The position numbers were made by a program, and so were the translations under genes. From positions 30,245-94,244 of the forward strand of contig JADLHZ010000026.1 of NCBI GenBank assembly GCA_020848545.1: a stretch of DNA of 64,000 bases, given 5' to 3'. Position 1 is the first letter of the stretch; every line of letters starts with the position of its first letter. The notes below the pieces were generated by a model. It made no database searches. It saw nothing but the letters and a program-made list of their open reading frames with translations, and had not been told where the DNA came from. Origin of the DNA: Deltaproteobacteria bacterium (lineage in GTDB: Bacteria; Myxococcota; JADLHZ01). Positions 53,367 to 61,081 of the stretch are shown here, piece after piece.

Positions 53367-54678
53367 ATGACACGGTCGCCCGGCGCTGGATGAAGTAAGC
53401 AGCGCAGACGATGGCGCTGACGCCGAGGAACCAGTAGACCGTGGTCAGCGAGCTCGACAACGTGAAGTACAAGATCCCCGCCGAGCTCGCCGCGTAGATC
53501 GCCGCGGCGACGAGCGCGAGAGGCTTCGGGCGTTCGGCTTCCGGCGCGCGGCGGTGCACGACGAAGACCGCGATCGCGGTCAGCATCGTCGACGCCGTCA
53601 GGATCGCGCCGACGTTCTTCATCAAGGACTCGAAGCTCTGGCTGGCGAGCAAGCCGAGGACGAGCAGCGTTTGTGTCATCGTGGCGATGCGCGGCGGCTT
53701 GCCCTCGTTTGCTTTGTACGCGCTCGGTAGGAGGCCGTCCTTCGCCATCGCCGCGTAGACGCGCGGGCCGGTCAGGGTCATCGCGCTGACGCTGCTCGCG
53801 AGCACCACGACGATCGCCGCCGACATCACGCTCGCGCCGGCATCGCCGAGCCAATCGACCGCCACGAGGTGCGCGAGCGTCACGCGCTGCGTGTCGCCGG
53901 CCACCCACTGCATCATGCGCGCGGGCTCCAAGTTGCAAACGAAGACGTAGTTCACTGCGAGGTACAAGCCGGCGACGAGCAAGGTGCCGTAGCGCATGGC
54001 CCGCGGCACGTCGCGCACGGGATCCTTGAACTCTTCGGACGCATAGATCGCCGCGTTCCAGCCGCTGTACGAGAACGCGATGTAGACGAGCGAGACCATG
54101 AAGCCGGTGTTCGCGGCGCCCTCGGTCACCGCGAGCGTGTGCGGCCACTCGGGCAGGCCGTGATTGCCGCGCAGGAGACCGACGATGACGAACGCGACGA
54201 GCAGCGTGAGCTTCAAGGCCACGAGCGCGTTCTGCGAGCGGACGCTGAGGTGCATGCCGTGCCCGTGAACGAGCGCCGAGAGCACGACGATGCCGCCGCC
54301 GACCCAGCGCGCGTCGAGCCCGGGCGCGATCGTCTCGGCGAACGCGCCGGCGGCATAGGCGGCCATCGCCACCGGCGCCGAAAAGCCGACAAGGAACGAG
54401 ACCCAGCCGGCGAGGTAACCGGCGGCAGGGTGCAGAAGGTCCGAAAGGTAGCGGTACTCGCCGCCGGATCGCGCGACGACGCGGGCGATCGCGCCGTAGG
54501 CCGTCGCTCCGCAGAGCGCGATCACGCCGCCCACGAGCCACGCGAAGAGGATGCGGCCGGGCGTCTGCTGGCTGACCATGAAGCCGCTCGTCGTCAGCAC
54601 GCCGACGCCGGCCATGTCGGCGATGACGAGGCCGATGCCCGAGCGGAGTCCCAACTTGTGCGGTTCACGGGAAAGCAA
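53353..54678 (-). CDS. APC-family amino-acid permease
   Basis: This 441-residue protein has about 12 membrane segments and APC features: GLVIADMAGVGVLTTSGFMV at the start, then SGGEYRYLSDLLHPAAGYL and YIAFSYSGWNAAIYASEEF, with the Glu near KDPVRDVPRAM. Such transporters move amino acids or related solutes with protons or by exchange. The substrate cannot be predicted. Its start overlaps the end of the S1/P1 nuclease gene by 14 bp, so the two are coupled. Confidence 0.9.
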   Translation of the reverse strand: MLSREPHKLGLRSGIGLVIADMAGVGVLTTSGFMVSQQTPGRILFAWLVGGVIALCGATAYGAIARVVARSGGEYRYLSDLLHPAAGYLAGWVSFLVGFSAPVAMAAYAAGAFAETIAPGLDARWVGGGIVVLSALVHGHGMHLSVRSQNALVALKLTLLVAFVIVGLLRGNHGLPEWPHTLAVTEGAANTGFMVSLVYIAFSYSGWNAAIYASEEFKDPVRDVPRAMRYGTLLVAGLYLAVNYVFVCNLEPARMMQWVAGDTQRVTLAHLVAVDWLGDAGASVMSAAIVVVLASSVSAMTLTGPRVYAAMAKDGLLPSAYKANEGKPPRIATMTQTLLVLGLLASQSFESLMKNVGAILTASTMLTAIAVFVVHRRAPEAERPKPLALVAAAIYAASSAGILYFTLSSSLTTVYWFLGVSAIVCAAYFIQRRATVSSTQV

Positions 54679-55693
54679 TGAACGGTTCCGTTTCGTGGAT
54701 GTCGTTGAACTGCAGCGTCCGCACGCGTTGCCAATCGACGCCGCTCGGGACCGCCCGCTGCCACAGCGCCGCGGTGATGACGGCGCCGAGCGCGAGCCGC
54801 TCTTCGACGTGTTGGCGAAGCGCCTTGCAACCTTGCGCGGCCGGTTTGCGCTTGGCGAAGCTCTGGCCGACCGACGCCGCGAGGAGCGCGCTCTCTTTGT
54901 CGGCCTTCTCGACGGCCGGCAACGCGGCGACGCTGCTTTGCAGGACAGAGAGCGCGATGCGCACCGGGCTCGACGTGGTCGCCGCGTGCGCGACGGTCCA
55001 CGCCTTCTTCTGTTTGCGCGCGAGCTTCAGCACGTTGTTCGCGAGATCCGGCTCGAACACCTCGACGCAGTCGCCTTCGAAGTAGAAGTGCAGGCCGCCT
55101 TGGTTCTTGTGGAAGCTGTTGCTGTCCTTCGAGGCGTGGTGTGGCACCGCGATGTCGCCCGTGTAGTGCGCGAGGACGCCCATGTGAAAGAGCGCGCGGA
55201 AGATCGACTTCTGCGGCTCGTCGGCCGTCTCGCCGCGCTGATAAGTGCCGAACACCGCCGGCACCTTCAGCCAGTCCGCGGCGATCATGCCGTGGAGCTG
55301 ATCGATGCGCCAAGGCACACGGCCGATGGGGCCTTTCTCCTCGAGCGCGGCGAGCTTCTTGTCGACCTCAGCGAACGCGACGTCGAGCTCGCTCATCGGC
55401 ATCGTCAGCGCGTCGGTCGAGAGGAAGTGCAGCGGAGCTTCGAGCGCGCCGCTCTTTCCGTCGTGGTGGCGAAAGGTCGAGTCGGGGCGGAACGCGTAGA
55501 CGCCGAGCTCGAAGCGGTGGCGGGCGAGCAAGTTGCCGAGGCCGGCCGGCTGATCGTCCTCGACGAGCAGGGCGGCGGTCTCGGCGACGACGCGATGGCC
55601 GAAGGATCCCCAGGCGAACGCCGGAAGCGGTGCACATGCGAGCACTACGATCGTGGCCGTGAACGTGGCCGTCGCCGTGGCCGGAGCTTTCAT
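54665..55693 (-). CDS. S1/P1-like nuclease (zinc-dependent)
   Basis: This 342-residue exported protein starts with a signal peptide ending in LPAFA, followed by WGSFGHRVVAE, whose Trp is the first residue of mature S1/P1 nucleases and binds zinc. Other zinc ligands are in LHFLSTD, WRIDQLHGM, VLAHYTGDIAVPHHA and GGLHFYFEGD. These enzymes cut single-stranded nucleic acid or remove 3'-phosphates outside the cell. The signal's first third (PATATATFTAT) is encoded by a GTGGCC-type repeat (55652-55684), so part of the export signal appears to be made of repeat DNA. The start overlaps the upstream gene's stop (ATGA). Confidence 0.88.
   Translation of the reverse strand: MKAPATATATFTATIVVLACAPLPAFAWGSFGHRVVAETAALLVEDDQPAGLGNLLARHRFELGVYAFRPDSTFRHHDGKSGALEAPLHFLSTDALTMPMSELDVAFAEVDKKLAALEEKGPIGRVPWRIDQLHGMIAADWLKVPAVFGTYQRGETADEPQKSIFRALFHMGVLAHYTGDIAVPHHASKDSNSFHKNQGGLHFYFEGDCVEVFEPDLANNVLKLARKQKKAWTVAHAATTSSPVRIALSVLQSSVAALPAVEKADKESALLAASVGQSFAKRKPAAQGCKALRQHVEERLALGAVITAALWQRAVPSGVDWQRVRTLQFNDIHETEPFIAFP
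55652..55684. repeat. GTGGCC-type repeat inside signal-peptide codons
   Basis: CGTGGCCGTGAACGTGGCCG (55652-55671) is identical over 20 bases to the reverse complement of the right arm of the hairpin at 7291-7350. It continues as GTCGCCGTGGCC and encodes the ATATATFTA part of the nuclease signal peptide on the minus strand. Confidence 0.65.
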
Positions 55694-56130
55694 TTCTTCT
55701 TTTTCTTCTTCTTCGACTTCTTTTCCTTCTTCGCTTTTCCCTTCTTGCCCTTCGCCGGCGGCTCTTCTTTTTCCTCAGCGGCAGCTGCGGCGGGCGTGGG
55801 CGGCGGCGGCAGCGCGGTCGGCGCCGTCGCGCCAGTGGCCGCGGTGACGCCCGTGGCCGCGGCAGGCGGCGCTGCGACGGGGGCGCTCGCCGGTTTCTCC
55901 GGCGCCGCTTGCGTCGTCTCGGCCGGTGGCGGCGCGGCGAAGGGGCCGAGCTCCAGAGAATAGAGCGCAAACACCGCCACGCCGGCGGCGAAGACGAGCG
56001 AAATGATCAGGAAGACGATCGGCTTGCCACCGCGCTTCTGATGCAGGCCCGGATCGGACTCGAGGTCGAACTGCGAGTCGCTCAAGAGGTCCGAGTCGTC
56101 GACCTCTTCTGGCGGCTTCTTCTTGGCCAT
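55690..56130 (-). CDS. Hypothetical single-pass membrane protein with Lys tail
   Basis: This 146-residue protein has an acidic cytosolic N-terminus (DDSDLLSDSQFDLESD), a membrane segment (PIVFLIISLVFAAGVAVFAL), a long Pro/Ala-rich stretch (~70-115) and a Lys-rich end (KAKKEKKSKKKKKKK). It was not recognised. The Pro/Ala linker may span the periplasm. The ATG at 56130 is used because reading upstream through the repeat element gives only repetitive sequence. The stop overlaps the nuclease start by four bases, so it heads that short operon. Confidence 0.7.
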   Translation of the reverse strand: MAKKKPPEEVDDSDLLSDSQFDLESDPGLHQKRGGKPIVFLIISLVFAAGVAVFALYSLELGPFAAPPPAETTQAAPEKPASAPVAAPPAAATGVTAATGATAPTALPPPPTPAAAAAEEKEEPPAKGKKGKAKKEKKSKKKKKKK

Positions 56131-56181
56131 GGGGGGAAGTGTAAACCGCTTCTTACATGGCGCGAGGAAAACGAAGCGACC

Positions 56182-56232
56182 TTGACCCAAAACCCTGACC
56201 CTGAACCCTGACCCTGACCCTGAACCCTGAAC
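56182..56232. repeat. ACCCTGA-type array, composite repeat B left part
   Basis: Short C/A/T-rich units (ACCCTG and AACCCTG) occur about seven times, similar in style to the TGAACC array at 42144 but in a different order. With the next two parts this fills most of the gene-free stretch 56131-56435 (305 bp). No coding support was found. Confidence 0.7.
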
Positions 56233-56240
56233 GAAAGACG

Positions 56241-56332
56241 TGGCCGCGCTCGCGAGCCTTAGCCTGACCTTGGCCCTGACCGCTCTCGGGCGGCCAGGTC
56301 CAGGGCCAAGCTCAGGCTCGCGAGCGCGGCCA
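56241..56332. repeat. Inverted-repeat core of composite repeat B
   Basis: Arm 56241-56283 and arm 56290-56332 are reverse-complementary over the outer 19 bases (TGGCCGCGCTCGCGAGCCT) and imperfectly inward, with a 6-base loop. The core matches that of repeat A at 42274-42378, although the loops differ. Confidence 0.8.
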
Positions 56333-56351
56333 GGGTTTAGGCCAAGTCCAA

Positions 56352-56419
56352 GGCCAGGTGATTTGGGCCAGGTGATTTGGGCCAGGTGATTTGGGCCAGG
56401 TGATTTGGGCCAGGTCACG
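56352..56419. repeat. Four exact 14-bp direct repeats, composite repeat B right part
   Basis: GGCCAGGTGATTTG occurs in four exact head-to-tail copies (56352, 56366, 56380, 56394), followed by a partial fifth copy. It stands where repeat A has its GGCCAGGG units. It lacks spacers, so it is not a CRISPR array. Confidence 0.85.
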
Positions 56420-56435
56420 GAGGCCGGGGCGAGAC

Positions 56436-56717
56436 CTACTCCCGGTCGAGCGCGTCCTTGGCCTTCTCCTTCGCCTTCTCCGCGGCGTCTTCTAGCTTCT
56501 CGATCACCTTCTGCACGTTCACCTTCGGCATCCGCTCTTCCTCCCCGCGGGTGTGCAGGTAGTAGCCGTAGCCGATGAAGCCGAGCACGCCGATCAGCGC
56601 GAAGACGACGAGCTTCTTCGCGATCGTCAGCACGATGAAGGCGAGGAAGAGGGCGGCGGCGAGGCCATATAAAGGATGGTTCTGAACGAATTCGATCGCG
56701 GCAGGCATGCCGGCCAC
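56436..56717 (-). CDS. Small membrane protein with charged tail
   Basis: This 93-residue protein has two hydrophobic segments (LYGLAAALFLAFIVLTI and LVVFALIGVLGFIGYGYYL) followed by a charged helix (VNVQKVIEKLEDAAEKAKEK). It was not recognised. It may be a membrane-associated helper or a stress-type small protein. It is on the minus strand, between the propeller/OMP operon and repeat element B; its stop falls directly at the end of the repeat. Confidence 0.7.
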   Translation of the reverse strand: MAGMPAAIEFVQNHPLYGLAAALFLAFIVLTIAKKLVVFALIGVLGFIGYGYYLHTRGEEERMPKVNVQKVIEKLEDAAEKAKEKAKDALDRE

Positions 56718-56720
56718 CTA

Positions 56721-56742
56721 CCACGGCCACGGCCACGGCCAC
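56721..56742. repeat. GGCCAC hexamer tract
   Basis: The sequence CCACGGCCACGGCCACGGCC plus AC is three to four GGCCAC units between two minus-strand genes. It is the reverse complement of GTGGCC and belongs to the same repeat class as 7291-7350 and 55652-55684. Confidence 0.6.
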
Positions 56743-56755
56743 GAATTTGCGGCAC

Positions 56756-57529
56756 TTAGAGGGCGAGGATGAGGCCCATGCGCAGGAACGGGCCCTGGAT
56801 GTTCAGGGTGCCGAGGGTCGTCGTCCCCGCCCGCCGCGGGTCGTCGTTCGCCAGGCTGGGCGCGAGCACCAACGCCATCGGCGCGGTCCACGAGTAGCCG
56901 GCTTCGAGCGTGGCCCACACCCGCGGCGCGCGCGTCTTCAGCTTCTTGTGCGGCCCGAGCAAGAAGTCGACGCCGAGCGATCCGTCGAGCGTTCCCGTGG
57001 CTTGCCGGCCAACGAGCGGCATCGACGGCAGCGCCGCCGAGCTCACCGCCAGCTCGTTGATGAACACGCCGCCGGCGGCGCGCGCGTAGACGTCGAGCCA
57101 ACGCAGCGGCCGGTAGCGCGCGTCGAGCGAGAGCAGCGCCCTGTGCGTCGCGTGCCGCGAGCGATCGCCGCGCAAGTTGCCGTAGGCGAGCGACGCTTCC
57201 CAGCGCACGCCTGGCGCGAGCGCGAAGCGGTCCCACGAGAACGCCGCCCACGACACGCCGATGGCGCTCTGCGCCTGAACGTTGCCGGGGTTGAGCGCGC
57301 GAAAGCTCTGCGACGGCACGATCGTGTTCTTGTAGCCGACGTCGATGCGCACGTCGCGCATGAAGGGCACAGTGGCCGACGGCTCCGGCGGTTCTTCGCG
57401 CAACACCCGGCGGACGAACACCGGTTGCGACGCCGGCGCCGCCTCGAGCACAGCGCGCTCCGAGACCGGGGCGCTCGCGGGAAAGCTCGCCGGACCCGCG
57501 AGCAAGACCAAAGAAAGAAACGCGATCAT
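56756..57529 (-). CDS. Outer-membrane beta-barrel-like protein
   Basis: This 257-residue protein has a signal-peptide-like start (FLSLVLLAGPASFPASAP) and then alternating strands (VRIDVGYKNTIV, QSAIGVSWAAFSWDRFALAP, TLDGSLGVDFLLGP, RVWATLEAGYSWTAP). It ends in FLRMGLILAL. It looks like a small outer-membrane barrel of unknown family. Its start overlaps the stop of the upstream propeller lipoprotein (ATGA), so the three genes 60614 to 56756 form one operon. Confidence 0.7.
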   Translation of the reverse strand: MIAFLSLVLLAGPASFPASAPVSERAVLEAAPASQPVFVRRVLREEPPEPSATVPFMRDVRIDVGYKNTIVPSQSFRALNPGNVQAQSAIGVSWAAFSWDRFALAPGVRWEASLAYGNLRGDRSRHATHRALLSLDARYRPLRWLDVYARAAGGVFINELAVSSAALPSMPLVGRQATGTLDGSLGVDFLLGPHKKLKTRAPRVWATLEAGYSWTAPMALVLAPSLANDDPRRAGTTTLGTLNIQGPFLRMGLILAL

Positions 57530-59070
57530 TTCACACCTCCGATCATGAGCCCGAAGTACACGCGCGCGTCGGCTTCGTCGGCGATCGCCGGATCGAGCAC
57601 CGTCGCGCCTACAGTGCCTTCGCCGTGCAGCGCGATGAGCGCACGGCCCTCGCGGTCGCCATCGATGTATGTCAATTCATACATCGCGTGCACGTTGCGA
57701 TCGAAGACCAACGACTTCGCCTGCAGGGTGTCGAGGTTCACCCGCGCGGCCCGCGCTTGCGCCGGCTGAAACGCCCAGAGCCGGCGTACGTCGCGTGGCA
57801 AGTAGTACTGCAGCGCGTTCGACTGCGTGAGCAGCGGCGCCACGGTGCGATCGCGAAGGTCGAGGACGAAGAAGCTGTTCTGATCGCCGATGAGCAGCTT
57901 TTGATTCGGCGCGCCCGGAAGATCGCGCACCTCTTTGATCTTCCCCGGCAGCGCCAGGCTCTCGACGCTCGCGAACGGCCGGCCGGTCGCGAGATCGAGC
58001 GACCAGAGCGCGACGCCCTGACCCCAGAGCAACGCCGATCGCGGCGTGGGCTGCGAAGCCTCTTCCACGAACGCGAGCCGATCGTACGCGGCTGGCAGCG
58101 GCATCGTCTGCACCGCCGTGGTGGCGAGCGTGACGAGCGCCGCATGCTTCATCGCCGGCACCAGCGCGACCATGCGCCGGCCGCCGTCGGTGGTGACGAA
58201 GGAGATCTCGCTCGGTTCGCCGCCGACGTCGACCAGGTTCGTGCGCGCGGTGAGATCGCCCGCGGCGTTGGCGACGAGGTCGAGCACGAGCACGGCCGAG
58301 TCGCCCTTGATGCGCACCGCGAGGCGCGCGTCATCGTCGCGGCCAGCCTCACCGTCGTCGGCGATGAGCCCGTTCGGCGCGAGCGACGCGTTCGCGCTTG
58401 GCAGATCCAGGCGCACGGTGATCTCGCCTTTGCTGCCGGCCATACGCTCGAGATCGAGGATCGCCACGTCCTTCTCGGTCTCGGCGACGAGCAAGCGCCG
58501 CGTGCCGCCCGGAAGCTCCAGCGGATCGGTGAAGGTGAAGCGCTGCGGGCGGCCGCCGAAGCTTCGCAGGGTGTGCACGAGCGGGTTCGCGTCGCTCGGC
58601 TCGGCCGCGAGATCGAGCAGCACGATCTCGTTCGGGTTGTCGACGACGGCGCTCGTTGAATCGCCGGCGAAGAGCGCGACGTAGCGGCCGCGCGGATCGA
58701 GCACCAGCTTGTCGCGCAGGATCGGCAGCTCGTAGCGCAGGACGATCGCGAGCGTCTCGCCGTCGATCACCGTCAAGGATGGCCGTTCGTCGCTCGCTTT
58801 TCGGCGCGGCGAGTCGCCGGCCGAGAGCACGAACAAGAAACGCGCGTCGGCCGACATCAACGCGCGGCTGATGTTCTTGCCGACGGCGATCGTCTTGCTG
58901 GCGAGGCGCTGCTCGGGCGCGGCTTCGAGCAGGATCACCTCGTGCTCGTTGCGATCGATGAGCGCGATGGAGCGCGTGAGGCCGAAGCTCTCGAGCGTGG
59001 CCGGAGCGTAGCGGGTCTCGCTGCTGCCGCACGCTGCGAGCAAGAGACAGAGAACGATCGCGCGGCTCAT
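57526..59070 (-). CDS. Beta-propeller lipoprotein (first of pair)
   Basis: This 514-residue protein has a lipobox signal (IVLCLLLAAC). It then shows repeated blade-like units of about 45 residues (SIALIDRNEHEVILLEA, SLTVIDGETLAIVLRY, VAILDLERMAGSKGE, LWSLDLATGRPFASVESLAL). That is the pattern of a seven-bladed propeller of the YVTN/NHL type. It has no clear catalytic motif. It is likely to be a surface sensor or binder. It overlaps the next gene by four bases, and its structure resembles that of the gene at 59067. Confidence 0.8.
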   Translation of the reverse strand: MSRAIVLCLLLAACGSSETRYAPATLESFGLTRSIALIDRNEHEVILLEAAPEQRLASKTIAVGKNISRALMSADARFLFVLSAGDSPRRKASDERPSLTVIDGETLAIVLRYELPILRDKLVLDPRGRYVALFAGDSTSAVVDNPNEIVLLDLAAEPSDANPLVHTLRSFGGRPQRFTFTDPLELPGGTRRLLVAETEKDVAILDLERMAGSKGEITVRLDLPSANASLAPNGLIADDGEAGRDDDARLAVRIKGDSAVLVLDLVANAAGDLTARTNLVDVGGEPSEISFVTTDGGRRMVALVPAMKHAALVTLATTAVQTMPLPAAYDRLAFVEEASQPTPRSALLWGQGVALWSLDLATGRPFASVESLALPGKIKEVRDLPGAPNQKLLIGDQNSFFVLDLRDRTVAPLLTQSNALQYYLPRDVRRLWAFQPAQARAARVNLDTLQAKSLVFDRNVHAMYELTYIDGDREGRALIALHGEGTVGATVLDPAIADEADARVYFGLMIGGVK

Positions 59071-60614
59071 GGCTGACCTCCGGTGGCGATGCGCGCGCCG
59101 AGCTCGAAGCCCGTGAGCGTGCGCGTCTCGCCGCTGTCCAAGTGAATGAAGGTGACGCGGCCGGCCGGGTGGCTCTGCGCGACGAACGCCCGCCGCGCGC
59201 CTTCGACGATGCCGGCGGCGAGCGGCTTACTGCCGAGCTCGATCGCCTGCGTGCTCAGCGCCGGCATGCGCGCGAGGTACGCGGCTTGGCGTTTCTTCCC
59301 AACGTCGGCAGTGACGACGAGCGCGCGCGACGAGTCGGCCGTGAGCGCGACGAACAACGGCGCGGCGTTCGTGGCGACGATCTTCGCCGGCAAGTCGGCC
59401 GCGAGCGGCAGCAGACTGAAGGCGCCGGTGCCGTCGCTCGCCGGTGGCTCGTGCAGCACGACCGCGTGCGCGCCGTCTTGGGTGGCAAAGGCCCCGAGCA
59501 CGCGCGAATAGACGCGGGCAGGGCGCGCGGTCGCCGGCGGGCCGAGCGAGAGGATCGACACCTCTTCGACCGCCGAGGCGTTCGTGTAGAGCAACGCGAT
59601 GGCGGCGTCGGCGGCGGTCGTCACCGAGCCCATCTTCTGGCTCGCGAGCGCGATGGACTGCGGCGCCGGCGCGTCGCTCACCGAGATCAACGCGAGGCTC
59701 GAGCTCTCGCGCATCACCGCGATCGCTTCGTCTCCGGCCGGCAACAAGTCGAGATCGGTCACCGGCGTACCGAGCAGCAGCGGCGTCTTCGTTCCGTCAG
59801 CGAGGCGCACGACCGTGACGATGTCGGTCCCCTCGAAGCGGACGATCGCGTGCGTGCCAGCGGCGTTGACGCTGACGTCGGTGGCCTTCGCCGCGGTCGC
59901 AAGATCGTCGGCCAGGCGCACGTTGCGGATGACAGCCGGCGTCGCGAGCGCGATCACCGAGATGCCGTCGGCCGTCATCGCGAAGGCCTGCGCCGCGGCG
60001 GCGTCGAAGGTGATCTGCGTCGGCCGATAACCGACGCTGAGCACGGTGGCGATGTCGGTCGCGAGGTCGACGACGGTGATCTCTTGGAAGCCCTGAGTCT
60101 TCTGCGCCAGCGGGACCTTCTTCGCGTCCGTCCACGCGATGGCGTAGCGGCCGTCTTTGCTGATCGACCAGTGGTTCATGCCGGGCGCCAACGGATAAGT
60201 CTTCGTCGTGATGCCGGTCGCCGTGAGCCGAAGCAGAGTGGCGTCGTTCGAGCGCACGTTGATGACGATCGTCGCGTCTTCGTTGCCGATCGCGGCGACG
60301 TGCGTCGGGCCGTTGCCAGCGGCGACGGTCGAGACGGCGAGCGACGCCGCGTCGATGTACGCGACGCGTCCGCTCAGCGGATTCGCCACCCAAAGGTAGC
60401 GGCCCGTCGCGACGGGCGCTTCGAAGCTGCTCTCGAGCTCGCGCTCCGAGCCGTCGGTGGGCGCCGCGGGGATGCCAGCGTTGCCTGAGGCGTCGCTGTC
60501 GCCGCCGAGCTTTTCGTCGGCGTAGCGGCCGCTCTGCAGCGCGGTGCCGCAAGCGACGAGCCAGGTGAGGAAAAAGAGAAGAGGAGGATCGAGCCAACGC
60601 GTTCGTCCATGCAT
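59067..60614 (-). CDS. Beta-propeller lipoprotein (second of pair)
   Basis: This 515-residue protein has a long signal with lipobox (LLFFLTWLVAC), then propeller blades such as VATGRYLWVANPLSGRVAYI, ITVVDLATDIATVLSVGYRP, LALISVSDAPAPQSIALA and VTFIHLDSGETRTLTGFE. It is a same-length relative of the downstream protein in style and may be a partner. It heads the operon with the outer-membrane protein. A co-assembled surface complex is possible but not proven. Confidence 0.8.
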   Translation of the reverse strand: MHGRTRWLDPPLLFFLTWLVACGTALQSGRYADEKLGGDSDASGNAGIPAAPTDGSERELESSFEAPVATGRYLWVANPLSGRVAYIDAASLAVSTVAAGNGPTHVAAIGNEDATIVINVRSNDATLLRLTATGITTKTYPLAPGMNHWSISKDGRYAIAWTDAKKVPLAQKTQGFQEITVVDLATDIATVLSVGYRPTQITFDAAAAQAFAMTADGISVIALATPAVIRNVRLADDLATAAKATDVSVNAAGTHAIVRFEGTDIVTVVRLADGTKTPLLLGTPVTDLDLLPAGDEAIAVMRESSSLALISVSDAPAPQSIALASQKMGSVTTAADAAIALLYTNASAVEEVSILSLGPPATARPARVYSRVLGAFATQDGAHAVVLHEPPASDGTGAFSLLPLAADLPAKIVATNAAPLFVALTADSSRALVVTADVGKKRQAAYLARMPALSTQAIELGSKPLAAGIVEGARRAFVAQSHPAGRVTFIHLDSGETRTLTGFELGARIATGGQP

Positions 60615-60718
60615 GTGCTCGCCATGAGCACGGGGCGTGCCAGCGTTCGGGCCGCTGTAAAATGCGTAAAACCTCGGTCATCGGCCGAAAACTCGGGCAG
60701 CGATGTCCGGGTCGCCGC

Positions 60719-60988
60719 TTACTGCTGTGGCTTGAAGTCCGGCGGCGGCGCGGCGCCTTCGCCGAAGAGGAATTTTTCCATCTCTTTGCGCATCACCGCG
60801 CGCGCGTCGGGCGACGCCATGCTCAGGCGGTACTCGTTGACGATCATCTTCGAGTGCTCGATCCACATGTTCCACGCCTTCTTCGAGATCGTGTTGTAGA
60901 TCTTGTCGCCCATCTCGCCGCGGATCGGCGCCGCGTCGAGGCCTTCGAGGTCTTCGTTCAACTTCACGCAGTGTACGGTTCTAGCCAT
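60719..60988 (-). CDS. yggX: Fe(II)-trafficking protein YggX-like
   Basis: This 89-residue protein matches YggX: MARTVHCVKLNEDLEGLDA, DKIYNTISKKAWNMWIEHSK, then MIVNEYRLSMASPDARAVM and KFLFG. The conserved Cys near the N-terminus is present. The family protects Fe-S enzymes from oxidation and may carry iron. Start ATG at 60988. It is divergent from the POT transporter with a 93-bp gap. Confidence 0.93.
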   Translation of the reverse strand: MARTVHCVKLNEDLEGLDAAPIRGEMGDKIYNTISKKAWNMWIEHSKMIVNEYRLSMASPDARAVMRKEMEKFLFGEGAAPPPDFKPQQ

Positions 60989-61081
60989 GGGTCGCGACTC
61001 CGGCGGCCCCCATACAGAAATCCCTTGACGAAGGCGAGCCGATCTCCGAAGGGCCCCCGTTCTTTTGAGGAGGCCACCCGC

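Noticed and set aside
56352..56407. CRISPR-like direct repeats
   Set aside because: The units are head to tail with no spacers, and there are no cas genes.
56131..56742. Longer version of the Lys-tail membrane protein running through repeat B
   Set aside because: The extra N-terminus is only translated repeat; the protein has a normal ATG at 56130.
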